NCBI GenBank assembly: GCA_900542065.1
Contig: UQLU01000008.1
Location: forward strand, 1-64,000
Reading direction: 5' to 3'
DNA from: an uncultured Eggerthella sp.
Lineage (GTDB): Bacteria; Actinomycetota; Coriobacteriia; Coriobacteriales; Eggerthellaceae
Length of the DNA stretch: 64,000 nt
Below the pieces are notes generated by a model. It had not been told where the DNA came from and searched no databases. It saw nothing but the letters and a program-made list of their open reading frames with translations. The position numbers and the translations under genes are program-made. Of the stretch, positions 26,485 to 35,376 are shown piece by piece; position 1 is the stretch's first letter, and each line of letters starts with the position of its first letter.

Positions 26485-26952
26485 AACGGACCCCTTTCAA
26501 AATGTAATCAGGGACCCTTCGTACGTGTTTGCGGTTTCAAACATTAACCATGCATGCTACGCGTAGATCTATGCGCCAACAGCAAACATGTCTCGGGGGC
26601 CTATAGTTTCAATGCCTGCCCTCTTGACAGACCAGGAAAGTATATCATATGGGCGACGAAGAAAGAGAGGTTCTTCCATATTTTTGTCGTAATTTACACG
26701 GGTTTACATTTTTGCGGAACAGATGTTTACATTTAGACACGATATTACCTTTACAACCGACCCTAAAATTCCTGATCTTTATAAATAGAACTTCCGAACA
26801 AGGGGTAGCTTTATATAGCACAACAAACGTGTCGTAGGTATTAAAGTTTTTTGCAAATACGCCCTCTCAATTTGTAGCATCCTGATACCCTTACGATAAA
26901 GAAACGCACTATTCAAACGCTGCACAAACGCCGCATTTTCAAGGAGCTTGGC
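26485..26952. other. divergent intergenic region, rpsA / DUF2974
   Basis: 468 bases with no convincing gene. It holds the rpsA leader and promoter on the minus strand. For the plus-strand gene a weak pair TTGCAA-18-TAGCAT lies about 80 bases before the start, and AAGGAG precedes the ATG. I see no riboswitch. The stretch 26690-26830 is AT-rich and unremarkable. Confidence 0.4.
26639..26646 (-). promoter_or_regulatory. extended -10 promoter for rpsA
   Basis: The minus strand reads TGATATACT, an extended -10 (TGnTATACT), about 155 bases upstream of the rpsA start. No good -35 is seen at the usual distance, as expected for extended -10 promoters. Confidence 0.5.
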
Positions 26953-28215
26953 ATGAACATTCTTGATTATTTAGAAACGGAATTTAGTTCCTTTGAAAAC
27001 AAGTCTTTCAATGTGGTTGACTCTGCCATTCTTTCCCAATTTTGCATGGTTCGATGCGAAGGTTTAGTACCCGCCTTTGATCCAAACAAACCCTCACGCG
27101 CATCTCAAAACCGCAAACCAGGCATTCTTGCGTTTCTTAGCGCTCTGACAAAAAAGCCCGCACAAAAAGCCAGCACTCATCCTGCAAGATTCACCAACCT
27201 TCTTCGAGCTGAACGTTATTCAGAAATGTTTACTGGACTGGTGCCTGAAAGAATTAAATCTGCCCTGATCGGACTTGCCGCCAGTCCTCGCTTTAGGGTT
27301 TTGTCTTTGCAGGACTATTTAAGTATTTTCGACAAGGAAACAAACAATCAGTTTGCTGCTATCACCTTTATTTATAGCAGCAAAGATCCCCAAAAAGAAT
27401 TCGCCTATGTAGGCTTTCGCGGAACTGATACTTCTATCACAGGATGGCGAGAAAACTTCAACATGGCTTTCACGTCTCCCGTTCCCGCCCAAGCACAAGC
27501 ACTTCGTTATTTAGAAGCAGTTGCTCCTTCTCTTCCTAACCGAATCTATATCGGGGGTCATTCAAAAGGAGGAAATCTCGCTTTATATGCCGCACTCAAA
27601 GCACATCCCGATATTCAGCAACGAATTGACACTGTTTTTGCACACGACGCTCCTGGCTTTAAAGAGGGAGCTATCTTGCCTGAAGAATGGCAGCGTCTTG
27701 AAGGAAAGATTAATAGAACTATCCCTCAGGAATCCATTGTTGGTATGCTTATGAACTGCCCTGTTACTGCACATGTAGTACAGGCACAAGAACACGGTTT
27801 TGACCAGCACAGTATTTTCAATTGGGATGTCAATATTGAAGCAGGCAACTTTATTTACGCAGGAAAAATAGCCGACAGTGCTCAGTTCTTTAATGAAGTA
27901 TTCAGCGAATGGCTTTCCAACTATTCCGATGAACAAGCTGCTGAAATAGTTGATGCCCTTTTTAGAGCAATTGAAGTATCGGGGATTTCCAATGCAAGCG
28001 AACTCTTTTTTGGAGGAGCTAAAATTATCCCCCTTATCACCAAAGCCGCTCAGAACCTAGAGCGCGAACCTGGTACCGTTTTGCGCAATGCACTTGGATC
28101 TCTGGCTGTTATTGCTGCCAATCATGCAGGACGCAATATCGGGCAAAACGTTCAAGACGCAAGCAAGAGTGTCCAGCAATATCTATCCTCAAAGTTTTCC
28201 AAGGATTCGGAGTAG
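26953..28215 (+). CDS. DUF2974/Mbeg1-like alpha-beta hydrolase
   Basis: A 420-residue protein of the DUF2974 (Mbeg1-like) family. The lipase nucleophile elbow is GGHSKGGNLALYAA, preceded by VGFRGTDTSITGWREN and followed by DAPGF; a His in EHGFDQHSIFNW is the likely catalytic base. No signal peptide is visible, so it should act in the cytosol. Members occur widely in Firmicutes and Coriobacteriia but the substrate is unknown; the fold predicts an esterase or lipase. Good AAGGAG ribosome site. Confidence 0.87.
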   Translation: MNILDYLETEFSSFENKSFNVVDSAILSQFCMVRCEGLVPAFDPNKPSRASQNRKPGILAFLSALTKKPAQKASTHPARFTNLLRAERYSEMFTGLVPERIKSALIGLAASPRFRVLSLQDYLSIFDKETNNQFAAITFIYSSKDPQKEFAYVGFRGTDTSITGWRENFNMAFTSPVPAQAQALRYLEAVAPSLPNRIYIGGHSKGGNLALYAALKAHPDIQQRIDTVFAHDAPGFKEGAILPEEWQRLEGKINRTIPQESIVGMLMNCPVTAHVVQAQEHGFDQHSIFNWDVNIEAGNFIYAGKIADSAQFFNEVFSEWLSNYSDEQAAEIVDALFRAIEVSGISNASELFFGGAKIIPLITKAAQNLEREPGTVLRNALGSLAVIAANHAGRNIGQNVQDASKSVQQYLSSKFSKDSE

Positions 28216-28288
28216 ATAATTCGCTGAGTTAATACACTGAATTCATGCAGTAAAAGCAGGCTTTATACTGCAAGGGCAGTTCAAAGCA

Positions 28289-28324
28289 AAGGCGGTTACC
28301 CTTCTATAAAGAGCAACCACCTTC
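28289..28324 (-). terminator. probable terminator of serC
   Basis: On the minus strand AAGGtGGTT and AACCgCCTT form an imperfect stem with a loop that contains a smaller stem, followed by TGCTTT. It lies 30 bases after the serC stop. The T run is interrupted, so efficiency is uncertain. Confidence 0.45.
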
Positions 28325-28353
28325 TAAAATTACAAGACCTAAATAATTACCTT

Positions 28354-29436
28354 TTAGGAATGAGCCTTCTCAAATTCCTTCATGTATTCAACTAAAGCCT
28401 TTACACCTTCAATTGGCATTGCGTTATAAATGCTTGCGCGCATACCACCTACGGTGCGATGACCCTTGATGTTTTCAATACCAACCTTCTTCGCACCTGC
28501 TACGAATTCGGCATCCAAATCAGCATCGCCCGTAATGAAAGGAACATTCATGATGGAACGATCTTCCTTTCGTGCAGTTGCGGTATAGAAGTCGGTCGAA
28601 TCAAGGTAGTCATACAAAATGGCAGCCTTTTCCTCATTACGCTTCTTCATGGCTTCAAGGCCACCTTGTGCCTTTAGCCACTTGAATACCTTGCCGCAAA
28701 TATAAATGCCATAGCAAGGAGGCGTATTAGACATGCTATCTGCATCTACCTGAGTTTTGTAGCGCATGATGGTTGGCGTATTGGGAAGCCATTCTTCCTT
28801 TACCAAATCGTCGCGCACAATAACAATTACTACACCAGCTGGGCCAATGTTCTTCTGAACACCGCCATATACCAAGCCGTATTTAGAAACATCAATAGGT
28901 TCGGAGAGGAAGCAGGAAGAGACGTCGCTTACCAAGGGTACATCACCCGTATCAGGCAGCTTGTGATAATGCGTACCGTAGATAGTTTCATTTTCGCAAA
29001 TGTAGACGTAGTCTGCTTCTGGATCGAATTCCAGCTCATCAACATTGGGAATGTAAGAGAAGTTTTCGTCTTCGCTAGAAGCAACCAGGCGGGCATCGCC
29101 AAAAATCTTTGCTTCCTTGTAAGCCTTCTTAGACCAAGAGCCCGATACGATATAGTCCGCCTTGCCCGTAAGCATAAGATTCATAGGAATTGCTGCAAAC
29201 TGCTGCGTTGCACCACCCTGCAAAAACAGTACATGGTAGTTATCAGGAATATTCATAAGCTCACGCAGATCTGCTTCAGCTTCTTCGATAATGCCCTTAA
29301 ACGCTGCTGATCGATGGCTCATTTCCATAACTGACATGCCAGTGCCTTTGTAATCGAGCATTTCATCAGCGGCTTCACGCAATACCTCTTCAGGAAGTAC
29401 CGCTGGGCCTGCAGAAAAGTTATACACCCTTCCCAT
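28354..29436 (-). CDS. serC: phosphoserine aminotransferase
   Basis: A 360-residue fold-type I PLP enzyme that makes phosphoserine from 3-phosphohydroxypyruvate. N-terminus NFSAGPAVLPEEVL, phosphate-binding FLQGGATQQFA, PLP-cup DVSSCF and the Schiff-base Lys in YGGVQKNIGPAG are all present, as is GHRTVGGMRASIYNAMP near the C-terminus. Single gene on the minus strand; serA and serB are not in view. Confidence 0.97.
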   Translation of the reverse strand: MGRVYNFSAGPAVLPEEVLREAADEMLDYKGTGMSVMEMSHRSAAFKGIIEEAEADLRELMNIPDNYHVLFLQGGATQQFAAIPMNLMLTGKADYIVSGSWSKKAYKEAKIFGDARLVASSEDENFSYIPNVDELEFDPEADYVYICENETIYGTHYHKLPDTGDVPLVSDVSSCFLSEPIDVSKYGLVYGGVQKNIGPAGVVIVIVRDDLVKEEWLPNTPTIMRYKTQVDADSMSNTPPCYGIYICGKVFKWLKAQGGLEAMKKRNEEKAAILYDYLDSTDFYTATARKEDRSIMNVPFITGDADLDAEFVAGAKKVGIENIKGHRTVGGMRASIYNAMPIEGVKALVEYMKEFEKAHS

Positions 29437-29479
29437 TTAGCCAAGTCCTTTCTCTGCGTTGTCTAAGTTTGAATAAAAC

Positions 29480-29593
29480 ACCCAAGTTGGCTTTCACGCT
29501 AGTCTCCGCTTTTCGCGAAAGTTTCCGCTTTTCGCGCTAGTCTCCGCTTTTCGCGAAAGTTTCTACTTTTCGCACAGGTTTCCAATTGCAGCA
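29480..29593. repeat. 19-bp degenerate tandem repeat
   Basis: Five 19-base units start at 29499: CTAGTCTCCGCTTTTCGCG, AAAGTTTCCGCTTTTCGCG, CTAGTCTCCGCTTTTCGCG, AAAGTTTCTACTTTTCGCA, CAGGTTTCCAATTGCAGCA. A diverged copy precedes them from 29480. Units 1 and 3 are identical and alternate with the AAAG type, so a 38-base unit may have been duplicated. The array lies just upstream of serC. Confidence 0.88.
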
Positions 29594-29774
29594 AAAGACT
29601 CTATCAACTTGGTAGTGCTGGTCACTTTACCACGATAGAGAGACATTTGCTTGTTAAACCTTTATGTATTACGTGGACGAGCATGCATATTGGGTCAATA
29701 ACACAATTTATTGTAAGGACAAGTTTGCAAGAACAAATTTGACAACCTCTAAAACAACCCCTACAACACCACCC

Positions 29775-29803
29775 AATCGATTCATCATAATGATGCATCG
29801 ATT
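29775..29803. promoter_or_regulatory. 29-bp near-perfect palindrome
   Basis: AATCGATtCATCAT and ATGATGcATCGATT meet at the centre with only one mismatched pair outside it. It lies 110 bases before the oxidoreductase gene in the divergent serC/oxidoreductase region. Its length and AT content suggest a regulator binding site. The rest of the gap (29594-29913) shows no gene. Confidence 0.55.
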
Positions 29804-29913
29804 CAAACAATAACCGTATGTTTTTTCATGCAACATTTACCCTGCAGACCTCTACAATAAAAGGCACATAAGCTTCCCTATTTCCTAATCAACAAACTAT
29901 TTAGGGGGATTGT

Positions 29914-30987
29914 ATGAAAGAAGTAATTCGCTGGGGCATCATCGGATGCGGAGATGTCGTCGAAACCAAAAACGGACCAGCTTTCTACCTTGCTGAAGGC
30001 TCCGAACTGGCAGGCATTTGGAATCGCACAAAGAGCAAAGCAGTTGATTGGTGTGAACGCCATGGACATGGTCGCGCCTATGACACATTAGATGAATTAC
30101 TTACTGATCCCGAGATTGATATTATCTATGTAGCAACTCCACCGAATGTTCATAAGCAGTATGCAATTCAAATAGCGCAAGCACACAAGCATTGCTATCT
30201 GGAAAAGCCCATCGCGCTTTCCTGGGAAGAAGCGCAAGATATACATGCCGCTTTCGAAGAATCGGGCACCCGCTGCTTTACCGCGCATTACCGCCGCGGC
30301 ATGCCTCGTTATCGTGAATTAAAGAAGCTGCTTGATGCGGGCACTATTGGCAAGATTCGCGGCGTGCAAGTAATTCGTACCCAACGCCAAACCGCAGAAG
30401 AAATGCTTCCCGAAGATCAAAAACCCTGGCGTGTACGCCCCGAGATTTCAGGCGGTAGCCATTTCTACGAGGGCGACGCCCACATGCTGGACTTGATTGA
30501 CTTTTTGGCAGGTTCTTTAACTGATTTCAAATTGGAAGTTACCAATGAAACTGGATTCTATCCTGGCGAAGATGCCGTATCTCTTTCCGGCATTACCGAA
30601 AATCGCGTAATGGTTTCTGGTACCTGGTGCTATGCAACCTATAAAGCGATCGATCGCTTCTTAATTTACGGCGACAAAGGCAGTGTTGAATTCTCCTACT
30701 ATGACAATGCCGCTCCCCTTCATTTCGAAGCACTTGCCGACGAAAACGCCGTAGCTCACGAAGGAGTTATGGGTGGGGTTCGCAAAGAAGCAGAGATGAA
30801 AACCTGGGAGGTAGCACCTGAAGTTCAATCTTATCCTGGCCTTGGTCAAGCACAGGATATCGTAAACGAATTACGCGGTATTCCTGGTGCAAAATGCTAC
30901 AGCACCCTTGATTCTGCTATGCGCTCACTACGTATTACCTGCACTGCACGCGAGCAAATGAAGGCCCTGCGCGAAAGCCGCAAGTAA
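29914..30987 (+). CDS. Gfo/Idh/MocA-family oxidoreductase
   Basis: A 357-residue NAD(P)-dependent oxidoreductase. The N-terminal Rossmann fold starts WGIIGCGDVVE, the pocket motif YVATPPNVHKQYA and the family EKP motif (YLEKPIALSW) follow, and GGSHFYEGDAHMLDLIDFL supplies the catalytic His-containing region of the C-terminal domain. Substrates are usually sugars, inositols or related polyols; nothing here narrows it. It has a GGGGG ribosome site and stands alone, with a terminator after it. Confidence 0.92.
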   Translation: MKEVIRWGIIGCGDVVETKNGPAFYLAEGSELAGIWNRTKSKAVDWCERHGHGRAYDTLDELLTDPEIDIIYVATPPNVHKQYAIQIAQAHKHCYLEKPIALSWEEAQDIHAAFEESGTRCFTAHYRRGMPRYRELKKLLDAGTIGKIRGVQVIRTQRQTAEEMLPEDQKPWRVRPEISGGSHFYEGDAHMLDLIDFLAGSLTDFKLEVTNETGFYPGEDAVSLSGITENRVMVSGTWCYATYKAIDRFLIYGDKGSVEFSYYDNAAPLHFEALADENAVAHEGVMGGVRKEAEMKTWEVAPEVQSYPGLGQAQDIVNELRGIPGAKCYSTLDSAMRSLRITCTAREQMKALRESRK

Positions 30988-31050
30988 CGGTACTTGTGTG
31001 CGTCAACGACGTTGATTGAACTCGTATTTGTAACCGAGATGCTACACTAC

Positions 31051-31085
31051 AAGGCATATCAAACTCATTTTGATATGCCTTTTTC
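31051..31085 (+). terminator. intrinsic terminator after the oxidoreductase gene
   Basis: AGGCATATCAAA/TTTTGATATGCCT forms a 12-bp stem followed by T4-5. It lies only 26 bases before the start of the isochorismatase-like gene, so it either separates two units or attenuates the second. Confidence 0.9.
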
Positions 31086-31110
31086 ATATTCGCTTAAAAA
31101 GGAAGGCACC

Positions 31111-31704
31111 ATGACTTACTTACCGCAAGCACAGCAAACTCCTTGGCAGCAAAGCAATGAAATTAACCTTTCTACTACCGCTGTTTTAGTGATTGATGTT
31201 TTAGGAGGATCTGGCGGTCCCACCCCAGGCTTAGAAGAAATGGCTGAAAATGCTATCAGTATAGTAAAAGCAGCTCGTAAAGCAGGCCTACCTGTACTGT
31301 TCACCAATGATGCCCATATTGAAGGAGTGGATCGCGAGCTTGAGTTATGGGGCGAACACGGTGTTCGAAACACTGATGCAGCGCAACCATTAGTTGAATT
31401 TGATGTGCAAGAAAGCGACTTCATTATTCCCAAGCGCCGCTATAACGGATTCTTTCAAACCGACCTTGACTTGACCCTACGCGAACTAGGAGTGGATACC
31501 TTAATTGCGTTTGGTTGCGACACTAATATTTGCGTATTACAAACACTTGCGGGTGCTTATTTCTTAGGATATAAGACTATTGTTCCAGCAGATGCTTGTG
31601 GCACTTTCTTGATTGGAACCCAAGAAGCAGGATTGGAATACTTCACCCGTTGCTATGACAGCCGTGTCGTCGATACAAAAACTGTTCTTGATGCCCTTAA
31701 GTAA
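31111..31704 (+). CDS. isochorismatase-fold cysteine hydrolase
   Basis: A 197-residue cysteine hydrolase. The catalytic triad is visible: Asp29 in VLVIDVLGG, Lys in IIPKRRYNGFF and the nucleophile Cys in FGCDTNICVLQT. Such enzymes hydrolyse isochorismate, nicotinamide, N-carbamoyl compounds or similar amides. The start is the ATG at 31111 with AAGGAAGG upstream; longer versions would read through the preceding terminator. Substrate unknown. Confidence 0.9.
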   Translation: MTYLPQAQQTPWQQSNEINLSTTAVLVIDVLGGSGGPTPGLEEMAENAISIVKAARKAGLPVLFTNDAHIEGVDRELELWGEHGVRNTDAAQPLVEFDVQESDFIIPKRRYNGFFQTDLDLTLRELGVDTLIAFGCDTNICVLQTLAGAYFLGYKTIVPADACGTFLIGTQEAGLEYFTRCYDSRVVDTKTVLDALK

Positions 31705-31743
31705 TATTGCGCTATTGCACCAAAAAATTGCTTGGCATACCAG

Positions 31744-31774
31744 AAAAGAAGGCCGCTCTTAAAGAGCGACCTTC
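31744..31774 (-). terminator. intrinsic terminator of the ilv operon
   Basis: On the minus strand GAAGGTCGCTCTT/AAGAGCGGCCTTC forms a 13-bp stem with one G-U pair and little loop, followed by TTTTC. It is 70 bases past the ilvC stop. Confidence 0.88.
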
Positions 31775-31843
31775 CCTAATTAGCTTCTAGTAAAACGTTA
31801 CTATACGCCGTAGAGCTTTGACTTATTGCAAATGATTCTTGCC

Positions 31844-32839
31844 TTATGCCTTGATCCAAGAGAACATGGAGCGAATCTTTTCACCAGTCTTTTCGATCTC
31901 GTGAGTATTAATTGCCTCACGCTGCTCAAGCAACCACTTGTGGCCGTTGTTGCAGTCAGCAACAAATTCCTTAGCGAACTCACCATTTTGAATGCGCTTC
32001 AAGATTTCCTTCATAGCTTCACGAGACTGTTCATTGATTACCTTAGGACCAGCATAGTACTCGCCGTATTCAGCGGTGTTGGAGATAGAGTAGTTCATGA
32101 AGTGGATACCAGATTCGTACATCAAGTCTACGATCATCTTCATCTCGTGGTAGCACTCAAAGTATGCAAGCTCTGGAGGATAACCAGCGTCTACCAAGGT
32201 CTCGAAGCCAGCCTTTACCAGCTCTACTAAGCCACCGCAAAGAACTGCCTGCTCACCAAAGAGGTCTTCTTCAGTTTCCTCGGCAAAGGTTGCCTTAATA
32301 ATGCCCGAACGAGCACCGCCAACACCCCAGCAGTAAGAAAGTGCGATATCCCAAGCATTACCGGTAGCATCCTGAGCTACGCAAGCCAAATCAGGTACAC
32401 CAGAACCCTCAGTATACTGACGACGTACGATGTGACCAGGACCCTTAGGAGCGCACATGATTACGTTTACGCCTTCAGGAGCCTTGATGTAGCCATAGTG
32501 AATGTTGAAACCATGAGCAAAAGCAAGGGTGTTGCCATCCTTCAAGTGTGGAGCAACATGAGTCTCATATACTTCAGGCTGCTTCTCGTCGGGAACGAGG
32601 ATCATGATGAGGTCTGCTTCTTCAGCAGCATCGTCCATGTTCATTACCTTCAGGCCTGCTTCTTCAGCCTTTGCCCAAGAGGAAGAACCCTCGCGAAGAC
32701 CAACGCGAACATCAACGCCAGAGTCCTTGAGGTTCAGAGCATGTGCATGACCCTGAGAGCCATAGCCAATAATGGCTACCTTCATGCCCTGGATTACTGA
32801 AGGATCTACGTCCTGTTCATAATAGATAGTTACAGCCAT
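31844..32839 (-). CDS. ilvC: ketol-acid reductoisomerase
   Basis: A 331-residue class I KARI. NADPH-binding GYGSQGHAHALNL, the specificity loop LREGSSSW, FAHGFNIHYG, the Mg-binding DLFGEQAVLCGG and CYHEMKMIVDLMYESG are all present. It converts acetolactate or acetohydroxybutyrate to the dihydroxy acids for valine, leucine and isoleucine. It lies 160 bases after ilvN, a gap that could hold its own promoter. Confidence 0.97.
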   Translation of the reverse strand: MAVTIYYEQDVDPSVIQGMKVAIIGYGSQGHAHALNLKDSGVDVRVGLREGSSSWAKAEEAGLKVMNMDDAAEEADLIMILVPDEKQPEVYETHVAPHLKDGNTLAFAHGFNIHYGYIKAPEGVNVIMCAPKGPGHIVRRQYTEGSGVPDLACVAQDATGNAWDIALSYCWGVGGARSGIIKATFAEETEEDLFGEQAVLCGGLVELVKAGFETLVDAGYPPELAYFECYHEMKMIVDLMYESGIHFMNYSISNTAEYGEYYAGPKVINEQSREAMKEILKRIQNGEFAKEFVADCNNGHKWLLEQREAINTHEIEKTGEKIRSMFSWIKA

Positions 32840-32999
32840 GATTCATCCCTTCTTCTAATGACTGATTACTTACTTTTTTGTTATCACTACTCCTGAATCA
32901 ATAGGTAGGTTTGTCAGTCTCAATTAGCACAAACAGCAAGCTCTCCGACGAACTACAGCGGTTGAGTGCCATCTTGAAACCCGCAAGACGCTAAAGCGT

Positions 33000-33497
33000 T
33001 TAGCTCACCTTTGATCCACGAGACATAGCGATCATACCGGTGCGAATAATTTCCTTAATGCCATAAGCACGAAGCAAATCTTCAATACCTGCGATCTTCG
33101 ACTCTGATCCCGTTACCGCAACGGTCAAAGAAGACTTACCCACATCAACGATATTGGCACGGAAGACATTAGCGATTTCGATAATTTCGCTGCGACGTTC
33201 TGGATTGGAATGAACTTTGATCAAAACCAATTCGCGCTCAATCGCGTCTTCGGAGGTAAGGTCGGTTATTTTGTGTACGCTAATCAGCTTGTGAAGCTGC
33301 TTGGTAATTTGCTCGTATGCCACATCGTTTGCCAACATTACGATGGTCAAACGAGAAAGTGTAGGGTCTTCGGTAGGACCAACCGAAAGCGATTCAATAT
33401 TGAATCCACGACGAGAAATAAGACCCGTAACACGAGACAAAACGCCAGATTGGTTATCTACCAAAACAGAAAGGATGTGCCTCTGGTTCGATTCCAT
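33000..33497 (-). CDS. ilvN: acetolactate synthase small subunit
   Basis: A 165-residue regulatory subunit with an N-terminal ACT domain (HILSVLVDNQSGVLSRVTGL, then RRGFNIESLSVG) and a C-terminal half typical of IlvN. It confers valine feedback on IlvB. The ATG at 33497 follows the ilvB stop by one base, with AAGGAGG ahead of it. Confidence 0.95.
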   Translation of the reverse strand: MESNQRHILSVLVDNQSGVLSRVTGLISRRGFNIESLSVGPTEDPTLSRLTIVMLANDVAYEQITKQLHKLISVHKITDLTSEDAIERELVLIKVHSNPERRSEIIEIANVFRANIVDVGKSSLTVAVTGSESKIAGIEDLLRAYGIKEIIRTGMIAMSRGSKVS

Positions 33498-33498
33498 A

Positions 33499-35376
33499 TT
33501 ATCGGCCTCCTTCTTCATCGTCTGGATGAGCAGCATGCGCTGCTACGTTAGCTTCTGCGGCATTTTCGAACGGAAGATTTTCAAATCCCTCAAGCATCTG
33601 AGAAATAGGACCCACATTGGTTGCACCAATGATGTCATCTAAAGGAGCTCCTGGCGCTACCATAGGAAATACGTTTTCATCGCGATCGATACGCATATCC
33701 AAAAGTGCTGGGCCATCGTAATCGAGCAACCACTGGAACGCATCCTTTAATTCTTCTGGCTTCGAAACACGCTTACCGCCCCAGCCATAAGCATCACAAA
33801 GCTTTACGAAATCAGGAATGTCAGGCAAAAGCGTTTCGCTATAACGCTGATTATAGAAAAGGTTTTGCCACTGATGAACCATGCCAAGAGCGGAGTTATT
33901 CATCAAAAGTACCTTAACGTTAATGCCCTTTGAAGCAGCAGTTGCCATTTCCTGCGAATTCATTTGGAACGAACCATCGCCCGCAATACAAACAACCTGC
34001 TTTTCAGGGAAGGCTACCTTAGCGCCAATTGCTGCAGGGAAGCCAAAGCCCATCGTTCCTAAACCGCCACTCGTTAAGAAGGTGCGAGGAACATCACGAT
34101 CAATGTGCTGAGCTGCCCACATCTGATGCTGTCCAACTTCGGTTGTTACGATGGAATTTTCTGGATCAAGCATATCGCTCAACAAATCCAAAGAGCCTTC
34201 AGGCGAAATGCTTCCATTCAGTGCAACTAAACCAGGACTATAGAATGGATGACGGCTGCGCCACTCTTCAATCTGCTCCAGCCATTCCTTAGTAATAGGC
34301 TCATAGCCTTCCTTATCAAGCTGCTCTTTCATGCCAGCAAGAACAACCTTCGCATCACCTACGATAGGAATTTGCGGAATGCGATTCTTGCCAATTTCTG
34401 CGGGGTCAACATCTACATGGATAACCTTTGCTTCAGGTGCAAAGTCAGCAAGCTTGCCAGTGACGCGGTCGGAAAAACGAGCGCCAACTGCCACCAATAA
34501 ATCAGCATTGGTAACGGCATAGTTTGCAAATTTGGAACCATGCATACCAACGTGTCCCAAATTAAGTGGATGAGAAGAAGGGAAAGCAGACTTTGCCATC
34601 AAAGTAGTAACAACAGGAATCTGCAACGCTTCTACTACGCTTAGCAATTCCTCTTCTGAATGCGACGCGATAATACCGCCACCAATGTAGAAAATAGGAC
34701 GCTTAGCGCTCTTCATCATTTCTACTGCTTGGCGAATCTGACGAGCATTTCCCTTAACGGTCGGCTTATAGGATGGAATATGAACATCCTCAGGGTATTC
34801 AAAAACCATTTCTGCGCCTGCCAAGTCCGAAGGAACGTCGATAAGAACAGGACCTGGACGACCGGAATTCGCTATATAGAATGCTTCACGGAATACGCGC
34901 GTCATGTCTTCGCAGCTCTGCAGCAAATAGCTGTGCTTAACGATAGGCATAGTAATGCCCACGATATCCGATTCCTGGAATGCATCGGTGCCAATAATAT
35001 TACGAGGTACCTGACCAGTGATAACTACCAGAGGAACGCTATCCATGTACGCAGTTGCAATACCCGTTACCGTATTGGTGGCACCAGGGCCGCTTGTTAC
35101 AATAACTACCCCTGTTTTGCCCGTGGAACGAGCATAACCATCAGCTTCATGTGTTGCTGCCTGTTCATGACGTGCCAATACGTGCTTAATCTTTTTTGAA
35201 TCGTACAGAGCATCGTAGATTTTAATAGCCTGTCCGCCTGGATAGCCAAAAACGGTATCAACGCCTTCGGCTTCCAGCGAAGCAATGATAGCCTCCGACC
35301 CCAGCATGGTTTTACCCTGCTTTTCAGTGTAGGGGCCAAGACCCATCTTGGCTTCATACTCCTTGTCGATGATCAT
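33499..35376 (-). CDS. ilvB: acetolactate synthase large subunit
   Basis: A 625-residue thiamine-diphosphate enzyme. VFGYPGGQAIKIYDAL with ARHEQAATHEADGYAR holds the activating Glu, and GDGSFQMNSQEMATA with a following NN forms the ThDP/Mg motif. It begins with about 25 residues before the usual N-terminus, and ends with about 40 extra residues rich in Ala and acidic residues. Its start overlaps the ilvD stop by ATGA, so translation is coupled. Confidence 0.97.
   Translation of the reverse strand: MIIDKEYEAKMGLGPYTEKQGKTMLGSEAIIASLEAEGVDTVFGYPGGQAIKIYDALYDSKKIKHVLARHEQAATHEADGYARSTGKTGVVIVTSGPGATNTVTGIATAYMDSVPLVVITGQVPRNIIGTDAFQESDIVGITMPIVKHSYLLQSCEDMTRVFREAFYIANSGRPGPVLIDVPSDLAGAEMVFEYPEDVHIPSYKPTVKGNARQIRQAVEMMKSAKRPIFYIGGGIIASHSEEELLSVVEALQIPVVTTLMAKSAFPSSHPLNLGHVGMHGSKFANYAVTNADLLVAVGARFSDRVTGKLADFAPEAKVIHVDVDPAEIGKNRIPQIPIVGDAKVVLAGMKEQLDKEGYEPITKEWLEQIEEWRSRHPFYSPGLVALNGSISPEGSLDLLSDMLDPENSIVTTEVGQHQMWAAQHIDRDVPRTFLTSGGLGTMGFGFPAAIGAKVAFPEKQVVCIAGDGSFQMNSQEMATAASKGINVKVLLMNNSALGMVHQWQNLFYNQRYSETLLPDIPDFVKLCDAYGWGGKRVSKPEELKDAFQWLLDYDGPALLDMRIDRDENVFPMVAPGAPLDDIIGATNVGPISQMLEGFENLPFENAAEANVAAHAAHPDDEEGGR

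Noticed and set aside
29622..29810. Small Cys-rich frame in the serC-oxidoreductase gap
   Set aside because: No ribosome site; it runs through the palindrome at 29775 and has no recognisable features.
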